Assembly: GCA_947573135.1 (NCBI GenBank)
Contig: CANPDU010000032.1
Span: 1 to 38,933, forward strand
Length of the DNA: 38,933 nt
Source: an uncultured Bacteroidales bacterium
GTDB taxonomy: Bacteria; Bacteroidota; Bacteroidia; Bacteroidales; Muribaculaceae
Reading direction: 5' to 3'
The notes beneath the pieces are model-generated. The model saw only the letters and a program-made list of their open reading frames with translations, did no database searches and was not told where the DNA came from. Positions 24,539 through 33,348 of this stretch are shown here, piece by piece (the first letter of the stretch is position 1; each line of letters opens with the position of its first letter). Both the position numbers and the translations under genes were made by a program.

Positions 24539-25639
24539 ATGAAGATAGCGGTTCTTATATCCGGAGGAGTCGATAGTGCGGTTGCTGTAGAGCGGTTACT
24601 TGCCATGGGGCATGATCTGCATCTGTTTTATATCCGTATTGGTCTTGACACGGATGAAGGGGACTGTTCTGCAGAGGAGGATATCGAGATGTGCGGATTT
24701 ATTGCTCGTCGCTATGGTTTGCCTTTCGATGTCGTTTCACTTCATCAGGAGTACTGGGACAATGTCATGGAGTATGCGCTGCGTACCGTTCGTTCCGGTC
24801 TGACGCCTAACCCCGACATCATGTGCAACAAGATGATAAAGTTCGGCTATTTCGAACAGCGCTGGGGTCATGAGTTCGATCGCACGGCGACAGGTCATTA
24901 TGCCACTACGCGTGTTATCGACGGCCGTGTGTGGCTCGGCACGGCAGTTGACCCGGTCAAGGATCAGACCGATTTTTTGGCTCGCATATCATATGATCAG
25001 CTGAGTCATCTTATGTTTCCGATCGGCGATCTGCCGAAATCCGCGGTAAGGGAAATGGCTTTGTCTGCTAATCTGCCTAATGCGCGGCGAAAAGATTCAC
25101 AAGGCATATGTTTCCTCGGCAAAATCAATTACAATGATTTTATACGCCGTCATCTCGGAGAGAAGCCCGGAGCTATAATCGAAATAGAGACAGGCCGCAA
25201 GCTCGGTGAGCATCGTGGATACTGGTTTCATACGATTGGTCAGCGTAAGGGCCTGGGGCTAAGTGGCGGACCGTGGTATGTCGTCAAAAAGAATGTTGAT
25301 GATAACGTCATATATGTTTCGAACGGTTATGATACGGAGAAACAATATGGCAACATCGTGCATATCGACGAGATGCACTTCATAACGATGAATCCGTGGG
25401 ATGATGTATGCCGGAATGTGCCTGTTACATTTAAAAACAGACATATGCCCGAATTCCTTCAGGCTACGATAACAAAAGCGCCTGATGGCAGTTATGTAAT
25501 CGAATCCGAACGCCCTGTGCAAGGTATTGCACCCGGACAGTTTGCGGTTATCTATGATCCGGCTGCGTCGGTTTGTATAGGATCTGGCATAATTACAGGG
25601 CGCAATGTAACGGAAATTCAAAACATTAAAAAATGCTGA
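24539..25639 (+). CDS. mnmA: tRNA-specific 2-thiouridylase MnmA
   Basis: A 366-residue enzyme that makes s2U34 in tRNA-Lys, -Glu and -Gln. It has the PP-loop SGGVDS (8-13), the two catalytic cysteines C96 ([12 protein letters not shown]) and C191 (SQGICFLG), ATGHYA, and the C-terminal region. A small insertion ([12 protein letters not shown]) lies after the PP-loop region. It is 6 bp after the DUF5106 gene and 9 bp before the DUF151 gene, consistent with one transcript. Confidence 0.96.
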   Translation: MKIAVLISGGVDSAVAVERLLAMGHDLHLFYIRIGLDTDEGDCSAEEDIEMCGFIARRYGLPFDVVSLHQEYWDNVMEYALRTVRSGLTPNPDIMCNKMIKFGYFEQRWGHEFDRTATGHYATTRVIDGRVWLGTAVDPVKDQTDFLARISYDQLSHLMFPIGDLPKSAVREMALSANLPNARRKDSQGICFLGKINYNDFIRRHLGEKPGAIIEIETGRKLGEHRGYWFHTIGQRKGLGLSGGPWYVVKKNVDDNVIYVSNGYDTEKQYGNIVHIDEMHFITMNPWDDVCRNVPVTFKNRHMPEFLQATITKAPDGSYVIESERPVQGIAPGQFAVIYDPAASVCIGSGIITGRNVTEIQNIKKC

Positions 25640-25648
25640 TTAATAGTT

Positions 25649-26320
25649 ATGGATAGGCGTATACGGCTAAAAGTAATGGGTATTTCCTACAGTCAGTTGC
25701 AGTCGGGAGCCTATGCGCTTCTTCTCAGCGAAGAGAACGGTCCGCATAAAATTCCGATAGTAATCGGCGGAGCCGAAGCTCAGTCGATAGCGATTAAAAT
25801 GGAGGGCATTATCCCCCCGCGTCCTTTGACTCATGATCTTTTTGTCAGCTTCGCGCATGCCTTCGGCGTGAAACTTGTCGAAGTATTTATTTATAAATTC
25901 GAGGATGGCATCTTTTACAGTGAGCTTTCGTTCAGTGACGGCACCCGTACGGTTCAGCTTGATGCCCGGACTTCGGATGCTATAGCTATAGCGATGCGTA
26001 CCCATACACCGATTTACACGACTCCTGACGTTGTGAGTGAAACAGGTTTTATAATCAGTGACAGTGATATTTCCGATGCCGAATCAAATGATTCAGGCAA
26101 AACGGATCAAGTATCCGATGCGGATGTGCCCGGCGCCGACTATTTTGCCGAACCTCGTCTGGAGAATTATGCGATAGAAGAACTTGAGCGCACGTTGTGT
26201 CAGCTTACCGAAGATGAGAACTATGAGGAAGCCGCGCGTGTTAATGAAATATTGCAGCGGAAACGCGCTCAACGCGATCAAGATAATGACTCCGGCAGCG
26301 AAACAATAATCAGAGAATAA
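25649..26320 (+). CDS. Bifunctional-nuclease-like DUF151 domain with C-terminal UVR motif
   Basis: A 223-residue protein. The first half (1-135) is DUF151 (MGISYSQLQSGAYALLLSEE; IPIVIGGAEAQSIAIKMEG; LDARTSDAIAIAMRTHTPIY), a family with reported RNase/DNase activity in plants. A spacer rich in Ser/Asp follows. Residues about 178-211 (ENYAIEELERTLCQLTEDENYEEAARVNEILQRK) are a UVR-type helical hairpin, the module that links UvrB to UvrC. It is 9 bp downstream of mnmA and 17 bp upstream of surE. A nucleic-acid role fits; the substrate is unknown. Confidence 0.88.
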   Translation: MDRRIRLKVMGISYSQLQSGAYALLLSEENGPHKIPIVIGGAEAQSIAIKMEGIIPPRPLTHDLFVSFAHAFGVKLVEVFIYKFEDGIFYSELSFSDGTRTVQLDARTSDAIAIAMRTHTPIYTTPDVVSETGFIISDSDISDAESNDSGKTDQVSDADVPGADYFAEPRLENYAIEELERTLCQLTEDENYEEAARVNEILQRKRAQRDQDNDSGSETIIRE

Positions 26321-26337
26321 TTTGTAATAGATAATCA

Positions 26338-27126
26338 ATGGCTGAAAATCATAACGACAGACGTCCTCTCATTTTAATCAGTAACGATGATAGCATTAAT
26401 GCGCCAGGCTTGCTCAGGCTTGTGGATTATGTCAGATATCTTGGCGATATAATAGTTGTCGCTCCCGAAGATCCTCATTCTGGGATGTCGTCGGCATTTA
26501 CTGTGACTGATGCGCTGCGCATACAGTCGCGCGATGATTATAATGGTGCAAGAATGTTTACTGTCAACGGCACACCTGTCGATTGTGTGAAGCTTGGTCT
26601 TCATGCTGTGGTTCCGCGTAAGCCTGATCTGATGCTTGCCGGCATCAATCATGGTTCTAATTCGGGCACTTCAATAATATATTCCGGCACGATGGGAGCG
26701 GTGCTCGAAGCGTGTATGGAAGGCATTCCGGCTGTCGGATTTTCGTTGACGCATCATTCTGTAAAAGCAGATTTCAGCCTTTCGGCGCCTATGGTTACGG
26801 AAATAGCATCCAAAGTGCTTTCGCAGGGTTTACCGCACGGTGTATGTCTGAATGTGAACATTCCGGCGAAAGTAGTGCCGGCCGGAATTCGGACATGTCG
26901 GGCCGCACGAGGCCGTTGGTCAGATGGTTATTGCCGTTATCTTGATCCGCATGGTAGTCCGTTCTACATGCTTAAAGGTCGATTTATAAATGAGGATCTT
27001 GATGCTGTCGACACTGATGAATACTGGCTTGAGCGCGGTTATATATCTGTCGTCCCTGTGTCGCCCGACATGACAATGTCTTCGTCAATCAAGGAAATGG
27101 GTCAGCGTTTTAATACGTCTGACTGA
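26338..27126 (+). CDS. surE: 5'/3'-nucleotidase SurE
   Basis: A 262-residue metal-dependent phosphatase acting on nucleoside monophosphates. Metal ligands D17 and D18 (SNDDS) lie in the N-terminal LILISNDDSINAPGL; VVAPEDPHSGMSS and GINHGSNSG are the other family motifs, followed by YSGTMGAVLEACMEGIPAVGFS. Length is usual. Last gene of the run; the convergent EFR1 gene begins 4 bp after the stop. Confidence 0.95.
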   Translation: MAENHNDRRPLILISNDDSINAPGLLRLVDYVRYLGDIIVVAPEDPHSGMSSAFTVTDALRIQSRDDYNGARMFTVNGTPVDCVKLGLHAVVPRKPDLMLAGINHGSNSGTSIIYSGTMGAVLEACMEGIPAVGFSLTHHSVKADFSLSAPMVTEIASKVLSQGLPHGVCLNVNIPAKVVPAGIRTCRAARGRWSDGYCRYLDPHGSPFYMLKGRFINEDLDAVDTDEYWLERGYISVVPVSPDMTMSSSIKEMGQRFNTSD

Positions 27127-27129
27127 TTT

Positions 27130-27897
27130 CTATTTCAAAAAATATTGCCCCTTGTCTTTCGTTGCTTTGCCATATTCTATGGCGTCGCAAGGACAGATAT
27201 GATAGCATCTGAGGCATAGGGCGCATCGGTCATGCCATTTCGGGCGTCCCTCTTCCATTGTGATATTGTCCATCGGGCATGACCGCGAACATGTGCCGCA
27301 ACCGATACACCTTCCGTTTGATTTAAACGGTTTGGGCGACATACAAAACTTCTTGAAATATGGATAAATAATTGAGGTTTTGAGCCGGGGCCATGCGCCT
27401 TTGGTGACAAGATCCCCTTCGATATTGTTTTTTATTCTCTCGGCTATTTCATCAATGCGTTCGGGCGCATGTTCAAGTTTGCTGTCGGCGAGTTCCGGGC
27501 TGTCCACGTCAAAGCCGCTCATGAGCACATACGTGTTTGGCATAGTCACAGAGTAGGCTGCTCCTGAAATCCATTTGCGTCGGCCGATCAGCTTTCGCCA
27601 CTGTGAGGCAGCCTGGCCAATATCGTCGCCGCAGGTCGTTACCATGATATGTGTCACTGCCTGGGCGCCCGTGAAATTCACTTCGGAAATGAAACGGCTT
27701 ATTACAGGAGGCACTCCCCAGGAATAAGTCGGAAAAACCCAGATTATGCGCTTCTCTCCTATGGCAGAGAGACGGCATTTCATGGGATCATAAAGCATTT
27801 CTCCTCTTAACTCGGTCGGACATTTTTCACTGAGAAGTTCCGCGAGTCTGTCAGCAACAAAGTGGCTGTTTCCGGTTCCGCTGAAAAATACTATCAT
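27130..27897 (-). CDS. EFR1-type flavodoxin-ferredoxin fusion
   Basis: A 255-residue redox protein. The N-terminal flavodoxin-like part has the FMN-binding loop FFSGTGNSHFVADRL (4-18); the C-terminus holds two [4Fe-4S] motifs (CIGCGTCSRSC; CALCLRCYHIC). This is the EFR1 family of anaerobic electron carriers. It starts in the end of the Smr/DUF2027 gene with an ATGA overlap. An intact double cluster and the gut-type context suggest an electron donor for an unassigned reductase. Confidence 0.92.
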   Translation of the reverse strand: MIVFFSGTGNSHFVADRLAELLSEKCPTELRGEMLYDPMKCRLSAIGEKRIIWVFPTYSWGVPPVISRFISEVNFTGAQAVTHIMVTTCGDDIGQAASQWRKLIGRRKWISGAAYSVTMPNTYVLMSGFDVDSPELADSKLEHAPERIDEIAERIKNNIEGDLVTKGAWPRLKTSIIYPYFKKFCMSPKPFKSNGRCIGCGTCSRSCPMDNITMEEGRPKWHDRCALCLRCYHICPCDAIEYGKATKDKGQYFLK

Positions 27898-28997
27898 TTT
27901 TTTGAGGGGCTTCCGATTGTTACCTGTGTTGCGCCGTATCCATACTCTCTGAACGATGCATCCTGAACGCCACAGCCCTTATAGCGATAGTTTAATTCTT
28001 TGAGAAGCGCCTGACGCAGAACTCCCTCTCCCTTACCGTGTATAAAGATGATCTTTTTGCCGCTGAAACGTAAATTCTGATCCATGATCTCACGAAAACG
28101 GTCAATCTGATAGTTAAGTATGTCGGCATTCGACATGCCTGTGCGGTCATCGATCAGTTCGTCTATATGAAGATCGAAGACTGATGGATCTGAATGTTTC
28201 TGTGCCTTTACGCTTGTATGATGTTTCTTTACGGGTTTGGCTTTAGGTCTGGTTTCAGTCGCGATGGCTTTGGGCTCTGAAACCATGCCTTCAATGGCGA
28301 CGGCGCCTCGCTGAGGCACATCATCCTTTACAATTTCATAGGCAATCACGGGAGAGTCAAAATAAACATTTGAATGGAAGCAATGCAGGCGGGCAAATTT
28401 CGAGCCGTCGAAACGACTTTCATAAGAAACCGGAGCTTTGAACTCAAAAGTTTTGTCTCGCTTGAATGCAATAAATTGCACGGCAATCCGGTCAATATCA
28501 GGGAGATCCCTTTGACTTATTTCAGCCAGAAGCAGCTGAAAATTCGGTTCTACGACACCTGCATAGCGGGTTGTCCATGATTGCCCGTCATCGTCTTTGG
28601 TGAGAAACGTGAAGTAGAGGTAATAATTTGAGTCGTTGACGAGATAAGCGTCAAAAGCGCTTTGGGAAAGACGCTTGAGGTCGTGGGCTTCAAATGCCAG
28701 CACGACATTGAGCATATCTCCTCCGTCTGTTTCTTCGACAGGTTCTTCTTTTTCGACAGGATCGGTCGACTTTGACGGAGCCGGTGTATCCTGAAGCCGG
28801 GGACCGACTACAACCTCTTTCTTTTCTGTTTTTTCTGCCGGAGCTGATTGCGCTACGACCACGCATTCGCGTAAAAGCATGGGAGTCTCGAAGCCGTCTT
28901 CGTCGGCCACATATGCCATATTGTCTTTTATTCTGACTATTACGCCTCCGCCTATGTCATTAAGGAAGCGCACTGTATCGCCTGTTTTTGCTGCCAT
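27894..28997 (-). CDS. DUF2027 and Smr-domain protein
   Basis: A 367-residue protein. The N-terminus (about 1-50, KTGDTVRFLNDIGGGVIVRI) is DUF2027-like and SH3-fold-like, followed by a Pro/Glu-rich linker, a beta-rich central region (LNVVLAFEAHDLKRL onward), a Lys/His-rich linker, and a C-terminal Smr (MutS2-type) nuclease-like domain (FDLHIDELID; KKIIFIHGKGEGVLRQALLKEL; YGYGATQVTI) with the HGKG loop. DUF2027-Smr fusions are characteristic of Bacteroidota. Likely acts on nucleic acid. It overlaps the EFR1 gene by 4 bp; the reason for this pair is not apparent. Confidence 0.9.
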   Translation of the reverse strand: MAAKTGDTVRFLNDIGGGVIVRIKDNMAYVADEDGFETPMLLRECVVVAQSAPAEKTEKKEVVVGPRLQDTPAPSKSTDPVEKEEPVEETDGGDMLNVVLAFEAHDLKRLSQSAFDAYLVNDSNYYLYFTFLTKDDDGQSWTTRYAGVVEPNFQLLLAEISQRDLPDIDRIAVQFIAFKRDKTFEFKAPVSYESRFDGSKFARLHCFHSNVYFDSPVIAYEIVKDDVPQRGAVAIEGMVSEPKAIATETRPKAKPVKKHHTSVKAQKHSDPSVFDLHIDELIDDRTGMSNADILNYQIDRFREIMDQNLRFSGKKIIFIHGKGEGVLRQALLKELNYRYKGCGVQDASFREYGYGATQVTIGSPSKK

Positions 28998-29036
28998 GAT
29001 CTTAAAATTGCAGATTATCCGTTATTCTTATTTTTG

Positions 29037-29044
29037 CAAAATTA
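29037..29044 (-). promoter_or_regulatory. -7 element of the Smr-EFR1 pair
   Basis: CAAAATTA on plus is TAATTTTG on the coding strand, 39 bp before ATG 28997. No convincing -33 box was found about 20 bp further upstream. Confidence 0.5.
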
Positions 29045-29084
29045 CGAAAAAATGTGATATCTTATTTTTATTTACACCATGTGT

Positions 29085-29116
29085 TTTGTCATTGTAAGAA
29101 GATTTAATTAATTTTG
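29085..29116 (+). promoter_or_regulatory. Promoter of the GT2-DUF4286-ruvC operon
   Basis: TTTG at 29085-29088 and TAATTTTG at 29109-29116 with a 20-bp spacer match both boxes exactly. The first ATG follows at 29148, a leader of about 25 nt. Confidence 0.75.
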
Positions 29117-29147
29117 CATAATCAGGCTACTAACCGGACTTTTATAT

Positions 29148-29909
29148 ATGTCACCTCTTTTTTCAATTATAACCGTGTGTTACAATGCTGCTGATGATTT
29201 GCAGCGTACAATATTGAGTGTCAATAGCCAGACATGCCGTCAGTACGAACACATTATTATTGATGGAGCCTCGACAGACCATACGCAAGCAGTGCTTGAC
29301 AAGTCGGTATCTGCTAATCGAAAGATCGTCTCCGAACCCGACAATGGTATCTACGATGCAATGAACAAGGGCCTTGGCATGGCCGAAGGCGATTATCTTA
29401 TATTTCTTAATGCCGGCGATCGTTTTCATGATGTTGATACTCTGGCGACATATGCCGGATTGATTGACGAAAACAATAAGCCCGGGATAGTTTACGGTCA
29501 GACGGCTCTCGTTGATGCTGACGGTAATTATGTTGGCGAGCGGCATCTTGTCGCACCCGAAACGCTGACTTATAAAAGTTTTGCCGATGGTATGCTGGTC
29601 TGTCATCAGTCGATGGCCGTATTGCGTCTGATAGCGCCGCTCTATAATACCCGCTACCGCTTCTCGGCTGATTATGACTGGAGCGTTCAATGTCTTCAGC
29701 ATTCACGCAAGAATGTATATACCGGTAAAATTATGTGTGACTATCTGAGTGAGGGCATGACGACTGCCAACCGTAGGGCTTCATTAATTGAGCGGTTTCG
29801 AATAATGTCTCACTATTATGGTTTCTTCCCGACGCTTTTCAGACATTTAGGCTTCGTCAGACGCTTTATACGATATAATAATAAACAGAAAAAACTGCAA
29901 AACCATTGA
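29148..29909 (+). CDS. Family 2 glycosyltransferase
   Basis: A 253-residue soluble GT-A enzyme: LFSIITVCYNAADDLQRTI at the N-terminus, then HIIIDGASTDHT, SEPDNGIYDAMNKGL (the typical family signature), and FLNAGDRF. The usual DxD-like acid is in the NAGDR region. No membrane helix. It probably adds a sugar to an envelope glycan. It overlaps the next gene by 4 bp (TTGA), and both precede ruvC. Confidence 0.92.
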   Translation: MSPLFSIITVCYNAADDLQRTILSVNSQTCRQYEHIIIDGASTDHTQAVLDKSVSANRKIVSEPDNGIYDAMNKGLGMAEGDYLIFLNAGDRFHDVDTLATYAGLIDENNKPGIVYGQTALVDADGNYVGERHLVAPETLTYKSFADGMLVCHQSMAVLRLIAPLYNTRYRFSADYDWSVQCLQHSRKNVYTGKIMCDYLSEGMTTANRRASLIERFRIMSHYYGFFPTLFRHLGFVRRFIRYNNKQKKLQNH

Positions 29910-30211
29910 TACTGTATAATACATCTTTCCACGTAGATGAGTCGATCGAGAACGATTTTCTTGTTTGGCTGAAAACCGAAGCCATAGAATCTCACCGGAC
30001 ATTTGGCATGACAGATCCGATGCTTGCAAAACTTTTGACTTCTGTCGGTGAGGGCTGTTCTTCCTTTGCTCTCCATTTTCACGCTTGCGATCATAGCGTC
30101 GTGAACCGATGGGAGCGCGATGGTCAGCCCGGACTGTTTGCAGCAATGAATAAACGTTGGGGACAGCGTGCGCTGGCATTCTCAACGACAATGGAGGTTG
30201 TCGATCTATGA
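29906..30211 (+). CDS. DUF4286 protein with a TTG start
   Basis: A 101-residue protein of the DUF4286 family: [13 protein letters not shown] at the N-terminus, then [20 protein letters not shown] and [16 protein letters not shown]. The function is unknown. No ATG or GTG exists before residue 35, whereas TTG 29906 gives the family's usual start MI(I/L)YN and lies in a TTGA overlap with the GT2 stop. This is strong evidence for TTG initiation by translational coupling. It ends in an ATGA overlap with ruvC, so it is the middle of a coupled triplet. Confidence 0.85.
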   Translation: MILYNTSFHVDESIENDFLVWLKTEAIESHRTFGMTDPMLAKLLTSVGEGCSSFALHFHACDHSVVNRWERDGQPGLFAAMNKRWGQRALAFSTTMEVVDL

Positions 30212-30795
30212 CTGACAAGAGAACAGATCTGAAAGCCTGGGATCGTATTATAATAGGCATAGATCCCGGTACGAATGTCATGGGCTACGGAATTCTCGGC
30301 GTCAGGGGACGCACACCGGCCATGATTGCAATGGGGGTTATTGAGTTGCATCGCACCGACAGTCATTATCTGCGGCTGCGACATATATATGATCGGGTTC
30401 TTTCATTGGTTGAAGGCTTTTTACCTGATGAAATGGCCATTGAAGCCCCGTTTTTCGGAAAAAATGTTCAGTCTATGCTGAAACTTGGCCGCGCTCAGGG
30501 GGTTGCTATGGCTGCCGCATTGTCACGTGATATACCGATCGCCGAATATGAGCCTAGAAAAATAAAGCAGGCTATAACTGGGTCGGGAGCTGCTTCAAAA
30601 GAGCAGGTCCGCGAGATGCTCCGCCGACAGCTTTCCATTCCTGCTGATGCCATCCCTCCGCAGCTTGACTCTACCGACGCTCTTGGTGCGGCTCTGTGTC
30701 ATTTTTACGAGTCTCAGCGCCCGTCGGTCGAGAAAGGATGCCGATCGTGGAAAGACTTCATCGCGAAAAATCCCGATAAGGTCAAAGGGCTGTAA
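30208..30795 (+). CDS. ruvC: Holliday junction resolvase RuvC
   Basis: A 195-residue endonuclease that resolves recombination junctions with RuvAB. Catalytic acids are D19 (GIDPGT), E79 ([11 protein letters not shown]) and D154/D157 ([12 protein letters not shown]). ATG 30208 is chosen over 30157, because it overlaps the DUF4286 stop (ATGA) and begins near the core; the longer start would add 17 residues from the neighbour's frame. Convergent with the TonB-dependent receptor; the two stops are adjacent. Confidence 0.95.
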   Translation: MTDKRTDLKAWDRIIIGIDPGTNVMGYGILGVRGRTPAMIAMGVIELHRTDSHYLRLRHIYDRVLSLVEGFLPDEMAIEAPFFGKNVQSMLKLGRAQGVAMAAALSRDIPIAEYEPRKIKQAITGSGAASKEQVREMLRRQLSIPADAIPPQLDSTDALGAALCHFYESQRPSVEKGCRSWKDFIAKNPDKVKGL

Positions 30796-33246
30796 TCAGA
30801 ATTCTACCGAAAGTCTTACGTTGATCTGGCGGCGCGTCAGATAGTTTGGCACGGCATATTGGATGTCGTTGACATCGGTCACCCAATAATATCCGCTCAC
30901 ATTGGATATGTCTAGCAGGTTGAATATGTCGAGCCCAAGCCACGCCGACTTGAATACTCTCCCAAGTCCGCTACGTTCGGCTCTGTTGTTGTCGGATTGC
31001 ACCAGGGCATATGCGAGACCGATATCAACGCGTTTGTAAGCAGGTGCACGGAAATAGCCCTGATCGCGCGTGCTGCGCGGCGCGGTAATCGGCAGTCCGT
31101 CCGAAAAGATACCGCGCAGATTGAATTTCAGACGGGGAAATTTTGGAAAATAATCGGTGAAGAACAGTGCAAAACTGTATCTGCGGTCTGACGGCAACGG
31201 AACTTTCACCCCATTGAGCGTCTGAGAGGTCTTCATCAGTGAAAAGCTTATCCACGAATCGCTCCCAGGCACAAATTGTCCGAACAGTTTAAGATCAAGA
31301 CCCGTGGAGAAACCGTTGGATGCATTGACGCCGGAATACACCAGTTTGAGATTTTCGATCTCATATGGAATCAGATTTCCCAATATCTTATAGTACGCTT
31401 CGCCCGATAGTTTGAACGGTCGCTCGAAGGCGCGGAACGTATAATCCGCTCCGGCGATAAACTGATAGCTGCGCTGCGATTTGATATCGTTGTTAAGCGT
31501 GATCACTGTGTTGCCTTCACTGTCGGCGACAGGTCTGCGGAACTCTCGGTAAAACGGTGATTGATAATATAGACCTGTGGCGAAACGGAATGCCCATTGT
31601 GGTGCTTTATCAGGAATAAAGCCGACGCTTAAGCGTGGGCTGACAAGCATCTCACTGTTGAAATCGGAGTAGGAGAGGCGCAGCCCGCCGTTGATATTGA
31701 AATATCCTGCGTCTGCACTCACACGCCAGGCATCCTGTGCATAAAAGGCGTAATTATTGACCGACAGATCGTGACGCGAGTCAAGATTGTATATGACCTT
31801 AAGCGCATCAGGGTCTGCCGGAAGAGAGAACCCAGCCGAGTCGCGCAGTTCCCATTCACGTGTACGGTCGACGATTGATCTGTGCTTGAATGACAGTCCA
31901 TAGCTGATATTATGATTGTTTATGCCGCTTGATCCGTGAAGATCAAGTCCGATAACAGATGCTTTAAGACGGTTTCGGGCATGTTCATGGTAGCGCCCGA
32001 CTCCGAGTTCGCCGCCGATAGCACCGCCTCCAGACGCGTCGCCCGATGTGCCGGCCTGGTCAAGCCAGTATTCTCCGCTGATATCGTAGGTGACGAGCTC
32101 ATTGGTCATAAATCCTGAGGTCAGAAGTGCAAACTCATGAGCTTTATTGGGCTTGAAAGTCAGCGACAGCGCTCCTGACCATGTTTCAAATTTATCTTTC
32201 TCCTGGCCGTCGAAATATACTTTAAACTGTTTGGCGTCAGTCGATGTGCCGAAATTGGTCGTTCTGGTCGCAGGTATGAATTTATAATTATTTATTGCTA
32301 CGTTTCCGAGAAAGTTGACACGCCATTTGTCTGAAAACTTCAACGTCATAGATGTCTGATAATCAAAAAAACGCGGATCATATTCTCCCTTGTCATCCAT
32401 TGACGAAAGCAGGGAACTGTTGCTCTTATACCTCAGGCCATGGAGCTGAGTGAACTTTCGCGAGGAACTGCCGAGTGACAGACTGCCTCCCATCAGACTC
32501 AGTGCGGCCGCACCTTCGAAACTTTCTGGTTCTCGATAAGTTATATCAAGCACACTCGACATACGGTCATCATAACGCGCCGGAAAACCTCCGGTCGAGA
32601 AACTTACCGCGCCGACCATATCCGGGTTGATAATGCTTAATCCTTCCTGTTGGCCTGATGTCACCAGCTGCGGGCGGTAAACTTCTATCCCGTTGATGTA
32701 GACACTGTTTTCGTCGTATGATCCGCCTCTGACATTGTATTGAGACGACATTTCATTGCCCGACGTTACTCCGGCCATCGTGGTGATCATGGATTCAATG
32801 CCGTTTCCGCTTGCATCCGGTGCGAGTTTGTAGGATGATGCGTCGATCTTCTGGATTGCGCCGGTCTGTTTCTGGATATCTGTCACCTCGATTCCGCCCA
32901 ATGCGTATGATGCCGGAGTCATTTTTACGTTTAAAGTGACGTCTCCTTTAGGTTCGATGAGACGTCGCTTGGCTTCTTCGTATCCGATGCAGCTGAATAT
33001 TACGCGAATTGTGTCTGCATCGGGAGCTGATAACGAATATCGTCCGTCGAGACCGCTCGTCGCTCCTATTGTTGTTCCTGATATACGGATTGTGGCAAAT
33101 TCAAGGGGCTCGTTGTTCTCGTCGGTGATCTGACCGCTTATTTTTACAGCAGACAGCGCTGTACTATAGGCCGATAAAACTAAAAATGACGTTATGATGA
33201 GTCTGTATATGATTGGCATCTCTGGCGTGAGTCGATTGAAGTTCAT
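30796..33246 (-). CDS. TonB-dependent outer-membrane receptor
   Basis: An 816-residue outer-membrane protein. A signal peptide (LIITSFLVLSAYSTALS) is followed by a carboxypeptidase-regulatory-like domain (about 33-108, VKISGQITDENNEPLEFATI), a plug domain (SYKLAPDASGNGIESMITTMAGVTS; SSQYNVRGGSYDENSVYINGIEVY) and a 22-strand-type barrel ending in NVRLSVEF, which fits BAM-type C-terminal signals. There is no SusD partner and no visible substrate hint; a SusC role is not supported. It is monocistronic here and convergent with ruvC. Confidence 0.9.
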   Translation of the reverse strand: MNFNRLTPEMPIIYRLIITSFLVLSAYSTALSAVKISGQITDENNEPLEFATIRISGTTIGATSGLDGRYSLSAPDADTIRVIFSCIGYEEAKRRLIEPKGDVTLNVKMTPASYALGGIEVTDIQKQTGAIQKIDASSYKLAPDASGNGIESMITTMAGVTSGNEMSSQYNVRGGSYDENSVYINGIEVYRPQLVTSGQQEGLSIINPDMVGAVSFSTGGFPARYDDRMSSVLDITYREPESFEGAAALSLMGGSLSLGSSSRKFTQLHGLRYKSNSSLLSSMDDKGEYDPRFFDYQTSMTLKFSDKWRVNFLGNVAINNYKFIPATRTTNFGTSTDAKQFKVYFDGQEKDKFETWSGALSLTFKPNKAHEFALLTSGFMTNELVTYDISGEYWLDQAGTSGDASGGGAIGGELGVGRYHEHARNRLKASVIGLDLHGSSGINNHNISYGLSFKHRSIVDRTREWELRDSAGFSLPADPDALKVIYNLDSRHDLSVNNYAFYAQDAWRVSADAGYFNINGGLRLSYSDFNSEMLVSPRLSVGFIPDKAPQWAFRFATGLYYQSPFYREFRRPVADSEGNTVITLNNDIKSQRSYQFIAGADYTFRAFERPFKLSGEAYYKILGNLIPYEIENLKLVYSGVNASNGFSTGLDLKLFGQFVPGSDSWISFSLMKTSQTLNGVKVPLPSDRRYSFALFFTDYFPKFPRLKFNLRGIFSDGLPITAPRSTRDQGYFRAPAYKRVDIGLAYALVQSDNNRAERSGLGRVFKSAWLGLDIFNLLDISNVSGYYWVTDVNDIQYAVPNYLTRRQINVRLSVEF

Positions 33247-33268
33247 TGTATTAACGGTCTCCTGAGTC

Positions 33269-33300
33269 TAAAATTATATTCAGGTCGTTGTAGTGTCAAA
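33269..33300 (-). promoter_or_regulatory. Promoter of the TonB-dependent receptor
   Basis: On the coding strand TAATTTTA (plus TAAAATTA, 33269-33276) is one mismatch from TAnnTTTG, and TTTG (plus CAAA, 33297-33300) is a -33 box with a 20-bp spacer. It overlaps the divergent ugd promoter. Confidence 0.55.
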
Positions 33301-33317
33301 AAAAAACAGTAGTTTTG
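33287..33317 (+). promoter_or_regulatory. Promoter of the nucleotide-sugar operon
   Basis: GTTG at 33287-33290 and TAGTTTTG at 33310-33317 are near-consensus -33/-7 boxes with a 19-bp spacer. Transcription would begin near 33324, so the first ugd ATG at 33319 is ruled out as a start and ATG 33349 is used. Confidence 0.65.
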
Positions 33318-33348
33318 TATGATATTTATTACCGCAATTCTATTTAAG

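Noticed and set aside
23645-25639. Sulfur-relay link between the CxxC protein and MnmA
   Set aside because: The CxxC protein has a signal peptide and would be outside the cytoplasm, whereas MnmA is cytoplasmic; adjacency alone is not enough.
30796-33246. SusC-type receptor of a polysaccharide utilisation locus
   Set aside because: No SusD neighbour and no adjacent hydrolases; the shorter 816-residue form fits a generic TonB-dependent receptor.
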